Part shown: piece by piece, positions 53,031-62,032 of the stretch
How positions within the stretch are numbered: the stretch's first letter is position 1
Layout: every line of letters begins with the position of its first letter
NCBI GenBank assembly: GCA_018969015.1
Contig: JAGWZE010000007.1
Span: 51,523-115,522 of the forward strand
DNA length: 64,000 nucleotides
Reading direction: 5' to 3'
From: Alphaproteobacteria bacterium
Lineage (GTDB): Bacteria; Pseudomonadota; Alphaproteobacteria; Caulobacterales; Aquidulcibacteraceae
Position numbers and translations under genes: made by a program
The notes under the pieces: model-generated
Told to the model about the DNA's origin: nothing
What the model saw: only the letters and a program-made list of their open reading frames with translations
The model's database searches: none

Positions 53031-53786
53031 ATGGGTTTGGCCAGGTTGTTCCGTTCCGATGCAGCGGCCGCGCGCGTCCCCGAGGGGCGTCGCGTCTACG
53101 CGATCGGCGACGTCCATGGCCGGGCGGACCTTCTGGACGATCTCCTGGCCCGGATCGAAGCCGACGTCGCCGACGGCGCCTTCGAGGGCCGGCCCGCGCT
53201 CGTCTTCCTCGGTGACTATATCGACCGTGGCCTGCAGTCCCGCGCGGTGATCGACCGCGTGCTGGCCCTCGATCCGGCGCGCTACGAGCTTCGTTTCCTG
53301 AAGGGCAATCACGAAGCGGCGCTTTTGGAGTTTCTCGAGGATCCGTCGTCCGGGCCGTTCTGGATGACGATCGGCGGCGCTGAAACCCTTTATTCCTATG
53401 GCGTTTCCGCGCCGGCCTTCGATGCGCCGCCGGAGGAGTACGCCGCCGCCGCGGCAGCGCTGCGCGCGGCCATGCCGGGCGAGCACCACGCGTTCCTTGC
53501 GGCGCTGGAGCTGACCGCGCGCTACGGCGATTACCTGTTCGTTCACGCTGGCGTGCGCCCCGGTCGCAGCCTCGACGCGCAGGACGAACGCGACCTCCTG
53601 CAGATCCGCGACCCGTTCCTGCGCCACAAGGGGCGGCTCGGCTACACCGTCGTTCACGGCCACACGCCGGCCGGTGAGGTCCATCAGGACGAGCGCCGCA
53701 TCGGCCTCGATACCGGCGCCTACGCTACGGGGCGTTTGTCCGCGATCCGCTTGCAGGGCGCGGAGCGGACCGTTTTCTCTACCTGA
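53031..53786 (+). CDS. Metallophosphoesterase (bacterial PPP-type Ser/Thr phosphatase)
   Basis: 251 aa. GDVHGRADLLDDLL, FLGDYIDRGLQSRAVI and FLKGNHEAALLEF are the three PPP motifs holding the dinuclear metal, with LFVHAGVRPG and VVHGHTPAGEVH supplying the remaining His ligands. Similar to PrpA/ApaH-like phosphatases. AAGGAG at 53013-53018 supports MGLARL at 53031. It lies beside a Wzc-type tyrosine kinase locus, but the PPP family is not known to act on Wzc, so any link is unproven. Confidence 0.9.
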   Translation: MGLARLFRSDAAAARVPEGRRVYAIGDVHGRADLLDDLLARIEADVADGAFEGRPALVFLGDYIDRGLQSRAVIDRVLALDPARYELRFLKGNHEAALLEFLEDPSSGPFWMTIGGAETLYSYGVSAPAFDAPPEEYAAAAAALRAAMPGEHHAFLAALELTARYGDYLFVHAGVRPGRSLDAQDERDLLQIRDPFLRHKGRLGYTVVHGHTPAGEVHQDERRIGLDTGAYATGRLSAIRLQGAERTVFST

Positions 53787-53844
53787 CCCAAAATAATCCG
53801 AAACCGTCGGAACTGACCGGTGAAGCTTGGCGTAGTCTCGGCTG

Positions 53845-53948
53845 TGTTCATTAAAGACGATCCGGACACGGCGTTTCGCATTTCATCCGGCCTGCTCCAT
53901 TTTCCCTAGGGCGGTGAGAGTTGTTCACCTTGCTGTTCAAAAAGACGA
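53845..53948 (+). promoter_or_regulatory. Paired motif upstream of the polysaccharide-export operon
   Basis: TGTTCATTAAAGACGA (53845-53860) and TGTTCAAAAAGACGA (53934-53948) are near-identical direct copies 89 bp apart. A third TGTTCA lies at 53922-53927. They occupy the leader region before the outer-membrane barrel gene, where a regulator's sites would be expected. No known regulator site is recognised. Confidence 0.4.
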
Positions 53949-54071
53949 CATTTCGCGATCGAGCGCCCTCTGGCGCGAAAATCGCAACGGTTCCGTCAAC
54001 CTAATCCCGTACACTCTCGGTCACCGCGGGGGAAAAGCCGAAGGCCGAGATCAGCAGAAGGCGTGTCGCTT

Positions 54072-55334
54072 ATGAAGAAGCTGCTTTTGTCGACCACGAT
54101 GCTCGTTCTGGCCGCCGCGGTTGCGCCCATCGCCGCTCAAGCCCAGGCTCCGGCTCCGCAGACGAACGTCGCGGTCCTCGATCGGGCCCGGCCGGACTAT
54201 GACGCCCGCGGCATCCGCGCCGGCGGCTTCCTGATCCGTCCCCGGATCGATCTCGGCGTCGAAACCACCGATAACGTCTTCGCGACCGAGCGTAACGAAA
54301 CGGACGACGTGATCTACGGCGCCCGGACCCAGGTCGACGTCGACAGCCAATGGTCCCGCCACGGCCTGCGCCTCTCGGCCGGGACGGACACGGTGAAGTA
54401 CCAGGACGTCTCGTCCGAAGACCGCACGAACTACAACATCAGCGCCGACGGCCGCCTCGACGTGCGCCGCGACGCCTATGTCGGCGTTCGCGCCAGCTAC
54501 GAAGACTACAAGGAAGCCCGCACGGCGATCGACGCGCGCGCCACGGCGCTCGAGCCGACGACCATCAAGGTCGGCCGCGCTGCGGTCTATGGCGCCGTCG
54601 CGCTGAACCGCGTCCGCTTCCTCGGCTCGGTCGAGCGCGTCGACCTAACGGCGAAAGACGTTCCGCTCCCGGGCGGCGGCGTCCTCGTCCAGTCGACCCG
54701 CGACCGCAAGGAAACCTACGGCACGCTGCGCGCCGAATACGCGCTGTCGCCCGACACCCGCCTGTTCGCCGAAGCGATCGCCAACGAGCGCAAGTATGAC
54801 CGCCGCCCGGCGAGCCCGGCGGCCGATCGCGACAGCACCGGCCAGACCTACCTCGTCGGCGCGTCCACCTCGCTCACCCGCGTGCTCAGCGGCGAAGCGG
54901 CCGTCGGCTACTTCCGCCAGGACTACGACTCGCCGGTGGTCGGCGCCGTGGACGGCCTCGGCGTGCGCGGCCGCATCCAGTGGTTCCCGACGCAGCTGAC
55001 GACCGTCACCTTGAACGCGTCGCGCCAGGCCCAGGAAACCGATCTCGGTCTCGTGGGTTCCGCTGTCTCCACGAATGCGGGTGTCCAGGTGGACCACGAG
55101 CTGCGCCGGAACGTGATCCTCACGGGTCGTCTTGCCTCGGGTAAGTACGATTTCCGCGGGTTCGATCGGGAGGACGAGCGCCTCGAAGCGGGCGTCGCCG
55201 CAACCTACCTCGTCAACCGCAACGCCAGCGTGTCGGCGACGTATTCCTATCTCGATGGCCAGTCGTCCGGCGCGCAGCGTGACCGCGACTTCACCATCAA
55301 TCGGTTCGGGATCGTCCTGCAGCTGAAGATCTAA
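54072..55334 (+). CDS. Outer-membrane beta-barrel protein of a polysaccharide export locus
   Basis: 420 aa. Signal peptide MKKLLLSTTMLVLAAAVAPIAAQAQA, then a conserved GGFLIRPRIDLGVETTDNVFAT and repeated amphipathic strands to the C-terminal INRFGIVLQLKI. This resembles the capsule/biofilm barrel family (BBP2/VpsM-like, PF10082 as I recall). Such porins sit in the outer membrane of polysaccharide loci. A GTG at 54063 is in frame, but the ATG at 54072 gives a standard signal peptide. 48 bp before the Wzc-type gene; same operon. Confidence 0.82.
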   Translation: MKKLLLSTTMLVLAAAVAPIAAQAQAPAPQTNVAVLDRARPDYDARGIRAGGFLIRPRIDLGVETTDNVFATERNETDDVIYGARTQVDVDSQWSRHGLRLSAGTDTVKYQDVSSEDRTNYNISADGRLDVRRDAYVGVRASYEDYKEARTAIDARATALEPTTIKVGRAAVYGAVALNRVRFLGSVERVDLTAKDVPLPGGGVLVQSTRDRKETYGTLRAEYALSPDTRLFAEAIANERKYDRRPASPAADRDSTGQTYLVGASTSLTRVLSGEAAVGYFRQDYDSPVVGAVDGLGVRGRIQWFPTQLTTVTLNASRQAQETDLGLVGSAVSTNAGVQVDHELRRNVILTGRLASGKYDFRGFDREDERLEAGVAATYLVNRNASVSATYSYLDGQSSGAQRDRDFTINRFGIVLQLKI

Positions 55335-55382
55335 GTGGCGCCGGTCCTGCAAGGCCCGCGCGTCACCGAGGAGAATTCCCAA

Positions 55383-57611
55383 ATGGCCGATACCGGCGGA
55401 CACCGCCTTGAGCTGCCTGTCGGGCAGCCGAACGAGGCGCAGAACGATGAACTGGGGCTGGGGCGTCTGATCGACGTCTTCCGCCGCCGCATCTGGGTGT
55501 TCGCCGTTACGGCTGGCGTGGTGTTCCTCCTCGTGGCCGCGGCGACCTTGTCGGCCACGCGACTCTATACCGCCACCGCGCAGGTCCAGATCGACATGCG
55601 CGAGCGGCGCGTGCTGGGCGACGTGGAGAGCGTCATGTCGGGCATGTCGGGGGACACCTCGGCCGTCGAGACGGAAACGCAGATCCTGCAGTCGCGGACG
55701 CTCGCCGGCCGCGTCGTCGACCAGCTGAAGCTGTATGCGGACCCGGCCTTCGCACCGCCGGAAAAGCCCGGGCTCGCCCAGCAGATCGCGGGCGTGTTCG
55801 GCGCGGCGCCGAAGCTTACGCCGGCCGAGGCCGCCGCCGCCCGGACCCGCGCCCGTGAGGCCGCGATCACCTCGCTGCTGCGCTCGACGCGCATCACGCG
55901 CGTCGGCCTGACCTACATCATCGACATCGGCGTCACGCTGCCCGAGGCGGAGAAGGCGGCCGAGATCGCGAACACCTATGCCGAGCTGTACCTCACGCAG
56001 CAGCTCGAGACGAAATACGACACCATCGCGCGCGCCAACGAGTGGCTCTCCAAGCGCCTCGACGACCTGCGCGCCGAAGTGCAGACGAAAGAGCGCGAAG
56101 TCGAGATGTACCGCACGCAGAGCGGCCTGCTCTCGGCGGAAGGCTCGACCCTCACCGAACAATCCATCGCCCAGCTGAACCTCGAACTGGTGCAGAGCCG
56201 CGCCGCGCTCGCCGAGCGTACGGCCCGCCTGCGCGGCGTCGAGAACGCGGTCGCCGCCGGCGGCTCGCCGGAATCGGCGGCCGAAGCGCTGTCCTCTCCC
56301 GTGATCGCCCAGCTGCGCGAGCGCCAGGCCGATCTTGCCCGCGAACGCGCCGAGCTCTCCACCAAGCTCGGGCCGAAGCACCCCGACATGCAGCGGATCG
56401 CCAAGGAACAGGCCGATCTTGAGCAGCAGATCCAGAACCAGGTGCGCCTGATCGTCGAGAACCTGCGCAACGAGGTGTCGATCGCCCGCCAGCGCGTGGC
56501 CTCGATCGAGGAAAGCCTCGCCGGCCAGCGCACGAACCTGTCCGCCAACAATCTCGGCGCGGTGAAGCTCGGCGAGCTGGAGCGCGAAGCCGAAGCGTCG
56601 CGCACGCTCTACGAAGCCTTCCTCAACCGCTTCAAGCAGATTGCCGAGCAGTCCGGCATCGAGCAGCCCGATGCGCGTATCCAGTCGCGCGCCTCGACGC
56701 CGCTCGCGCCGTCCTCGCCCAACACGCAGCTGAACCTCGCGATCGGCCTCGTGCTTGGCCTCGCGCTCGGCGCGGTGGCGGTGTTCCTGATCGAGCTCCT
56801 GGAGCGCGGCCTGCGCACCAGCGAGGACGTCACGCGCCGCATCGGCGTGCCCTATCTCGGCGCCGTTCCGTATCTGGATAAGTCCGATCGTATGGTCGAC
56901 GGCGAGTTCGTCTCGGCCGAGAACTACGTGCTCAAGCGCCCGGTGTCGGCGTTCGGCGAAGCGCTCCGCAGCATCCGCGCGGGTGTCTTCTTCGCCAACC
57001 CGGACCGCCGCGTGAAGGTGGTGGCCATCACCTCGTCGGTTCCGGACGAAGGCAAGACCACCACGTCGCTCGGGCTCGCGCGCATCTCCGCGCTGGCCGG
57101 CTCGCGCACGGTGCTCGTCGACTGCGACCTGCGTCGCCGCTCGGCCACGCACGCGCTCGGCATAGAGGTGGAGAAGGGCCTGACGGAAGTCCTCTTCAAG
57201 ACCGCGACCCTGCAGGACGTGATCCGCAAGGATCCGGGCTCGGGCGCCGACGTCGTGCCGCTCGCGCAGGCCGAGTTCACGCCGCGCGACCTGTTCGGCT
57301 CGGATGCGATGCGTCAGCTCATCGACCAGCTGCGCGCCAAGTACGATGTGATCATCCTCGACACCGCGCCGGTCCTTCCGCTCGCCGACACCCGCGTCCT
57401 CGCGGCGCTCGCAGATACGGTTCTGCTCGTCGCGCGCTGGGGCCGCACGCCGGCGGCGCTGGTGAAGGAGGCCGTGGAGCAGCTGCGCTCGCACAATGCG
57501 CGCGTCGGCGGCGTGGTCCTCGAGGCCGTCGAGACCAACATGATCGCGCGCCTGCTGTACGACAAGTCCGACTATTACAGTGAACTCTACCAGACCTATT
57601 ACATCCGCTGA
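55383..57611 (+). CDS. Wzc-type chain-length determinant / BY-kinase
   Basis: 742 aa. Wzz domain: helix IWVFAVTAGVVFLLVAAATL, periplasmic coiled coil (residues ~200-400, rich in REREVEM and LERE repeats), second helix TQLNLAIGLVLGLALGAVAVFLI. A bacterial tyrosine-kinase domain follows: Walker A PDEGKTTT (~555-561), Walker A' VLVDCDLRR, Walker B VIILDTAPV (~660). The C-terminal tail has six Tyr (726, 731, 732, 736, 739, 740) as the autophosphorylation cluster. It sets chain length and controls export. No separate Wzb phosphatase or Wza is in the window. MADTGG at 55383 chosen over 55335. Confidence 0.93.
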   Translation: MADTGGHRLELPVGQPNEAQNDELGLGRLIDVFRRRIWVFAVTAGVVFLLVAAATLSATRLYTATAQVQIDMRERRVLGDVESVMSGMSGDTSAVETETQILQSRTLAGRVVDQLKLYADPAFAPPEKPGLAQQIAGVFGAAPKLTPAEAAAARTRAREAAITSLLRSTRITRVGLTYIIDIGVTLPEAEKAAEIANTYAELYLTQQLETKYDTIARANEWLSKRLDDLRAEVQTKEREVEMYRTQSGLLSAEGSTLTEQSIAQLNLELVQSRAALAERTARLRGVENAVAAGGSPESAAEALSSPVIAQLRERQADLARERAELSTKLGPKHPDMQRIAKEQADLEQQIQNQVRLIVENLRNEVSIARQRVASIEESLAGQRTNLSANNLGAVKLGELEREAEASRTLYEAFLNRFKQIAEQSGIEQPDARIQSRASTPLAPSSPNTQLNLAIGLVLGLALGAVAVFLIELLERGLRTSEDVTRRIGVPYLGAVPYLDKSDRMVDGEFVSAENYVLKRPVSAFGEALRSIRAGVFFANPDRRVKVVAITSSVPDEGKTTTSLGLARISALAGSRTVLVDCDLRRRSATHALGIEVEKGLTEVLFKTATLQDVIRKDPGSGADVVPLAQAEFTPRDLFGSDAMRQLIDQLRAKYDVIILDTAPVLPLADTRVLAALADTVLLVARWGRTPAALVKEAVEQLRSHNARVGGVVLEAVETNMIARLLYDKSDYYSELYQTYYIR

Positions 57612-58299
57612 TCCGCGCGCGTCCCGCGTGCAGGCCCCGAGCGCCGCGATCGTCCTGATCGCGGCGTTTTCGGGTTTTGCGCTCGGCGTGAACGGCGCCT
57701 TCGTGTGGGCGGGCGCGGCGATCGAACGCGGCGCCGCGGCGCTGTCGGCTGCTGCGCCGATGGCGCGTGGCCTCGAGCGTGATCGCCTTCTCGACACCGC
57801 GCAGGCCGACCTGCGCCAGGGCCTTGTTCTGGCGCGTGGCGATGCGCGCGCCTGGGATCGCCTCGCCGAAGTGCGCTGGCTGCAGGCCACCGGCGCCGCC
57901 GTGCGGGAAGTCTCGCCGACGCTCTTGGCCGAAGCCGAGACCGCCACGCGTCGCGCGCAGACCCTCGCGCCGGCGTCCGCCGCGGCGCCCATCCGCCTCG
58001 CCGCGATCGCCGCGCTCGATCCGGCGCGCACCGATGTCGCGGTCGCGGCGCTGGCGGCGTCCTACGCCGCCGCGCCCGAAGCGTCGGAATGGAGCGTCCG
58101 CCGCGTCGCCGCGGCCGGTCGCGTGTGGAGCGCCCTCGATCCCGCGCTGCGCGCGCAGGTGACGTCCGAGGTCTGCGCCGCGATGCGCGGGGAGGCCGGC
58201 GCGGCCGATGCGTTCGCCCGCGCGGCGTCAGCTCCGGACGCGCCGGAGACTGCCGGTCTTGGTCAGGTGCTGGCCGCCGCGAGCTGCCCCGCGCGCTGA
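57580..58299 (+). CDS. Membrane-anchored helical-repeat protein of the export operon
   Basis: 239 aa from a GTG at 57580 overlapping the Wzc tail by 32 bp, or 223 aa from a GTG at 57628. One N-terminal helix, AIVLIAAFSGFALGVNGAFVWAG. The rest is alpha-helical with ARGDARAWDRLAEVRWLQATG and ATRRAQTLAPASAAAPIRLAAIAAL, which look like TPR-type repeats. Family not certain. Co-transcription with the Wzc gene is clear from the overlap. Its 3' end overlaps the opposing ligase-like gene by 37 bp. Confidence 0.72.
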   Translation: MNSTRPITSADPRASRVQAPSAAIVLIAAFSGFALGVNGAFVWAGAAIERGAAALSAAAPMARGLERDRLLDTAQADLRQGLVLARGDARAWDRLAEVRWLQATGAAVREVSPTLLAEAETATRRAQTLAPASAAAPIRLAAIAALDPARTDVAVAALAASYAAAPEASEWSVRRVAAAGRVWSALDPALRAQVTSEVCAAMRGEAGAADAFARAASAPDAPETAGLGQVLAAASCPAR

Positions 58300-59486
58300 G
58301 CGCGAATCTCGAGATCGATCACGCCGGCCGCGAGGCCGATCTGCATGGCCGCCCAGGCCAGGATCGACGGCGCCGCCGTGTCCTTGGACAGCATCGCCGT
58401 GAGCGTCACGAGCGTCACCGCCGCCAGCGCGAGCGCAACGCCCCGCGCCGGCCGGCGTCCGCGATCTTCCGCTAGGCCGATCTGCACAAGCAGGATCACC
58501 ACGGCCGCGGCCAGAAGCTCCGCGCCGAACGGGCCGATGCGGGCCATCCAGGCCATCAGCGCCGAGCCGTCCTGATCCGGCGCGCGCCCGAGCGCCCCGC
58601 CAAGCGCGCCGCCGAGCGCGCCGCCAAGTTCGCTGCCCTGCGGCGAAGCCCAGGCGAGCGTCAGGCCCGCCGCCAGGAACGCCAGCACGAGCGCGCCGAG
58701 CCGGAAGGCCAGCACGCCCGCGCGTTTTTCCCGCAGCGTCCACGCGCCCGCCGCCAGCGCCAGCGTCGCCACCGCCGCCACCACGCCGACGCGTGATCCG
58801 CCGGCGGAAATCATCAGCACGGCCGTAAGTCCCGCCAGCACCGGCACGAGCGTGCGCCGGCTCAGCGGCGCGAGCTTGTCGCGCCCGCCCATCGGCGCGC
58901 GCCGGCCGATCTCGTCGCCGAGCGTCACCAACGCCTGCGCCGCCACGAGCCCGAAGAACGCGACGCCCGAGTCCCGATCCGGAAACAGCGCAAAGGCGTC
59001 GGAATCGCCGCGCAGCGCGCCCAAAATCGCGGAGAGCGCCGCCGCGGCCGCGCCCATCGCAAGCAGCGCCGCGTTCAACGGCCGCCATCGCCCCGAAGCC
59101 GCCAGCGTCGCCACGCCGAACGCGCCGAGACCAAGGCCCGCGATCACGGCGATGTCGCGCAGCGCCGCCGCCGCGCGCCCCTCCGCCGCACCGGCGGCGA
59201 GGGCGGGGGCCAACAGCGCGAGGAGCGCGACGCAGAAGGCCACGAGCGTCACCCGATAGGGCGTCATCAGCGCCTGGGCTGTCGCGCGCCCCCGGGGCGT
59301 CCACAGCGCCGCCAGCGGCAGCGCGGCCAGCGCGGCGCCCGTGAGGGAGGCGGCGATCTCGACCGGCGTCGTCCAGGCCCACAACGCCGTCGCCGCCACC
59401 GCCGTCACGGCCAAAGGGCCGATCAGGAAGGCGCGATCGGCGGCGCGGTCTTGATGGCCGCGGCCGGAGCCGGGATAAGAGCGCAT
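58263..59486 (-). CDS. O-antigen ligase/polymerase-like membrane protein
   Basis: 407 aa with about ten to twelve helices. The signature region [20 protein letters not shown] matches the T/S-x-G-x-S-R-G segment of O-antigen ligases (Wzy_C). [19 protein letters not shown] is also typical. It polymerises or transfers undecaprenyl-linked repeat units on the periplasmic side. It includes an odd [13 protein letters not shown] repeat in a loop. The start codon at 59484-59486 overlaps the start of the opposing thioesterase (CATG). Confidence 0.85.
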   Translation of the reverse strand: MRSYPGSGRGHQDRAADRAFLIGPLAVTAVAATALWAWTTPVEIAASLTGAALAALPLAALWTPRGRATAQALMTPYRVTLVAFCVALLALLAPALAAGAAEGRAAAALRDIAVIAGLGLGAFGVATLAASGRWRPLNAALLAMGAAAAALSAILGALRGDSDAFALFPDRDSGVAFFGLVAAQALVTLGDEIGRRAPMGGRDKLAPLSRRTLVPVLAGLTAVLMISAGGSRVGVVAAVATLALAAGAWTLREKRAGVLAFRLGALVLAFLAAGLTLAWASPQGSELGGALGGALGGALGRAPDQDGSALMAWMARIGPFGAELLAAAVVILLVQIGLAEDRGRRPARGVALALAAVTLVTLTAMLSKDTAAPSILAWAAMQIGLAAGVIDLEIRAQRAGQLAAAST

Positions 59487-59961
59487 GAGCGACAGCCTGC
59501 CCTTCAACACCCGCACGGACCTCCCGCCGGGCTACCACGTGATGAACTGGACCCGCGGCTTTGGCCGTTCGATCGGTCCTTTGTACGAAAAATACGAGAA
59601 CGGCTGGTATACGCGCGCGTTCCTGGTCGAGGAGCATCACACCAACGGCATGCAGAACGCCCATGGCGGCATGCTGATGTCCTTCGCCGACATGGCGTTC
59701 GGGCACGCGGTCTCGTTCGAGGCCTCGCACTGGTGGGTGACGGTGCGCCTCACGTGCGATTTCGTCTCGGGCGCGCACCTGGGCGATTGGGTCGAAGGGA
59801 CCGGTGAGATCGTCGGCCGCGAGGACAATCTGTTCACCGTCCGTGGGCGGATCTGGGTCGGCGACCGCACCGTCATGACGGGCGGGGGCGTGTTCAAGGC
59901 CATCAAGCCGCGCGATCCGCGGCCCGGCGAACGCGCCTTCGTGGAGAAGGAGCCGGGCTGA
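59485..59961 (+). CDS. Hotdog-fold thioesterase (PaaI family)
   Basis: 158 aa. [25 protein letters not shown] is the active-site loop and central helix, with Asp in place of the usual Glu/Asp site, then [19 protein letters not shown] and [13 protein letters not shown]. Likely an acyl-CoA thioesterase of unknown substrate. Its ATG shares two bases with the divergent ligase-like start. The nearest purine-rich site (GGAG about 17 bases off) is poorly spaced, so the exact start is less certain than the family. Confidence 0.85.
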   Translation: MSDSLPFNTRTDLPPGYHVMNWTRGFGRSIGPLYEKYENGWYTRAFLVEEHHTNGMQNAHGGMLMSFADMAFGHAVSFEASHWWVTVRLTCDFVSGAHLGDWVEGTGEIVGREDNLFTVRGRIWVGDRTVMTGGGVFKAIKPRDPRPGERAFVEKEPG

Positions 59962-59972
59962 GCCGTCCGGCG

Positions 59973-60863
59973 CTAGTAGAGCTCGAGGTCGTGCCGTCCC
60001 GCGAAGCGGGCCGCCACGCCGCAATGCAACGCCCCGCGCAGCAACCACCGCCGCCGCAGGACGGGCGAGGGGAGCATCATCCCGGCCATCGCGAAACACG
60101 CCGCCGCCTTCGCCGCCGCCTTCGCCATCTCGATCGGCGCCGTGGCGCCGTCCCTTGCGAGCAGCGCCGCGTGCGTCTGCCCGTAGCGGAAGCGCCGGCG
60201 CCACAGCCAATCGAACGTCAGCCGCGCCGGCGGCGCCTCCTCCTGCGCCACCGCGTCCGGCGCATAGGCCATCCGGGCGCCGCGCGCGCGCAGCGTGTCG
60301 AAGAACAGCGTGTCCTCGCCGCCCGAGCGCCCGAGCGCGAGATCGAAGCGCACGTCCGCCCACGGCGCGCCGCGCCAGCGCATCAGCACCGCGCCGGAAT
60401 GGCCCTGGCCGCGCCGCTGCGGATCGCCCTCGATCCGCGTCGAATGAAAATCGCCGTCGCGGATCCATGCCGGCGCATCCGCCGGATAGCGCGCAACCAC
60501 CGCGCCGAACACCACGTCCGCGCCTGTCCGTTCGGCCGTCGCCGCAAGCGTCGCGAGCCACGCGGGCGCCACCGTCTCGTCGTCGTCGAGAAAGGCGATC
60601 CAGTCGCCCTCCGCCGCATCGAGGATGGCGTTGCGCGCGATGGAGATGTTGCGCGCCGGCGCATGCAGATAGCGCGCGGGCGGCGCGCCTGGCGCGGCCT
60701 GCGCGATCGTGGCCTCCACCAGGGCCTGCGCACTCGGCGTTTCGTCATTGTCCGCGACGAGAACGTCCGCCGTCAGCGCCGCGCCGGACTGCGCCTGCGC
60801 CGCGCGCAGGGTCTCAGCGACGTGCGGTCGCCGGAACGTGCAGATGCCGATCGTGACGCGCAT
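59973..60863 (-). CDS. GT2 family glycosyltransferase
   Basis: 296 aa. RVTIGICTFRRPHVAETL, DVLVADNDETPSAQAL, ARNISIARNAILDAAEGDW and AFLDDDETVAPAW with a DDD-type metal site. RSGGEDTLFFDTLRARG follows in the acceptor half. C-terminal hydrophobic residues (CFAMAGMMLP) suggest membrane association. Start MRVTIG at 60863. The stop lies 12 bp from the convergent thioesterase stop. Outer member of the export-locus glycosyltransferases. Confidence 0.9.
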   Translation of the reverse strand: MRVTIGICTFRRPHVAETLRAAQAQSGAALTADVLVADNDETPSAQALVEATIAQAAPGAPPARYLHAPARNISIARNAILDAAEGDWIAFLDDDETVAPAWLATLAATAERTGADVVFGAVVARYPADAPAWIRDGDFHSTRIEGDPQRRGQGHSGAVLMRWRGAPWADVRFDLALGRSGGEDTLFFDTLRARGARMAYAPDAVAQEEAPPARLTFDWLWRRRFRYGQTHAALLARDGATAPIEMAKAAAKAAACFAMAGMMLPSPVLRRRWLLRGALHCGVAARFAGRHDLELY

Positions 60864-60963
60864 GCGCCGTCCCCTCCGCGAGCGCGACTCGTCGCGCGGC
60901 CGCGCGTTCGCTATCACGAACGCCCCTCGGCCATGCAGGCCTCATACCTTCGAGAGACATGAC

Positions 60964-61935
60964 GTGACGTCAACCGTGCGGACCGACCAGACCGAAGACC
61001 GCCTCTCCGTCGACGCCGGGCAGGGCGGTCTGCTCGCCGCGTTCGGCGGCGCGCGTCCGCCCGCACCGGCCTGGTTCGACGCCGCCATCGCCGACGAGCC
61101 CGAGCGCGGCGCCGTCGAGGTCGACGGCGCGCGCATCGAGACGCTGACCTGGGGCCAGCGCGGCCGTCCGGGGCTCGTCTTCCTGCACGGCAACGGCGCC
61201 CATGCGGAGTGGTGGCGCTTCATCGCGCCGGCCTTCGCGGCCAACTGGCGCATCCTCGCGCTCACCTGGTCGGGCATGGGCGGCTCGGACTGGCGCCCCG
61301 CCTACAGCGGCGAGACGTTCGCGCGCGAGGTGTTCGCCGCCGCCGAGGCCGGCGGGCTGCACGACTCGCCCCTCAAGCCCACGCTCGTCGCCCATTCGTT
61401 CGGCGGCTTCGTCGCCATGCATTGCGCCGCCCGCTACGGCGATCGGCTGCGCGCCGCGGTGCTCGTCGATTCGGCGATCGATCCGCCGGGCCGGCGCCAT
61501 GACGGCCCGCCGCGCCGCGAACGCCCGAACCGTATCTACCCCACGTTCGAGGCGACGCTCGCCCGGTTCCGCCTCGCCCCGCCGCAGGACTGCGAGAACC
61601 TCTTCGCCGTCGACTTCATCGGCCGGCACTCCATCAAAGAGGTCGAGGGCGGCTTCACCTGGAAGTTCGATCCCTTCCTGTGGCGCAATTTCGAACTCGG
61701 CGATCTCGCCGGGCTCCTGCAGGACGCCCGCTGCCCCGTCGCGCTGATGTGGGGCGCGCGCTCCGGCCTGGTGACGCCCGAAGTCGCCGCCTACATGGCC
61801 GGGATCGCCCCCCCGGGGACGCCGCTGGTCCCGATCCCGGACGCCGACCACCACGTGATGCTCGACCAACCCTTGGCCTTCACGGCCGCCCTGACGGGCC
61901 TTTTGGCCGTCTGGCCGGCCCAGCCGCCCCGCTAG
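60964..61935 (+). CDS. Alpha/beta-hydrolase
   Basis: 323 aa from a GTG at 60964. LVFLHGNGAHAEWWRFIAPAF (oxyanion region), GMGGSDW, LVAHSFGGFVAMHC (nucleophile Ser; A-x-S-x-G variant), and a C-terminal DADHHVMLDQP holding the catalytic His. LMWGARSGLVTPE precedes it, with the acidic residue. Substrate unknown; cytosolic, no signal. The start is uncertain because the frame stays open far upstream; GTG is chosen as the closest to the fold. Confidence 0.84.
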   Translation: MTSTVRTDQTEDRLSVDAGQGGLLAAFGGARPPAPAWFDAAIADEPERGAVEVDGARIETLTWGQRGRPGLVFLHGNGAHAEWWRFIAPAFAANWRILALTWSGMGGSDWRPAYSGETFAREVFAAAEAGGLHDSPLKPTLVAHSFGGFVAMHCAARYGDRLRAAVLVDSAIDPPGRRHDGPPRRERPNRIYPTFEATLARFRLAPPQDCENLFAVDFIGRHSIKEVEGGFTWKFDPFLWRNFELGDLAGLLQDARCPVALMWGARSGLVTPEVAAYMAGIAPPGTPLVPIPDADHHVMLDQPLAFTAALTGLLAVWPAQPPR

Positions 61936-62032
61936 GGCGCCCCGCTGGGCGGGCGCGGGGCCGATAACCCCGTTGCGCCATCGCCCCGGCGCGCGATACA
62001 TGCGGCAGGATACAGTTCGGGAGAACGCGCAC

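Noticed and set aside
54645..58031. 1128-codon open frame on the minus strand
   Set aside because: Antisense to the outer-membrane barrel and Wzc-type genes, which have full domain support.
58600..58640. Twelve-base tandem repeat (GGAL units) in the ligase-like gene as a phase-variable element
   Set aside because: Unit length is a multiple of three and only about three copies exist, so copy change would not shift frame. Treated as a loop oddity.
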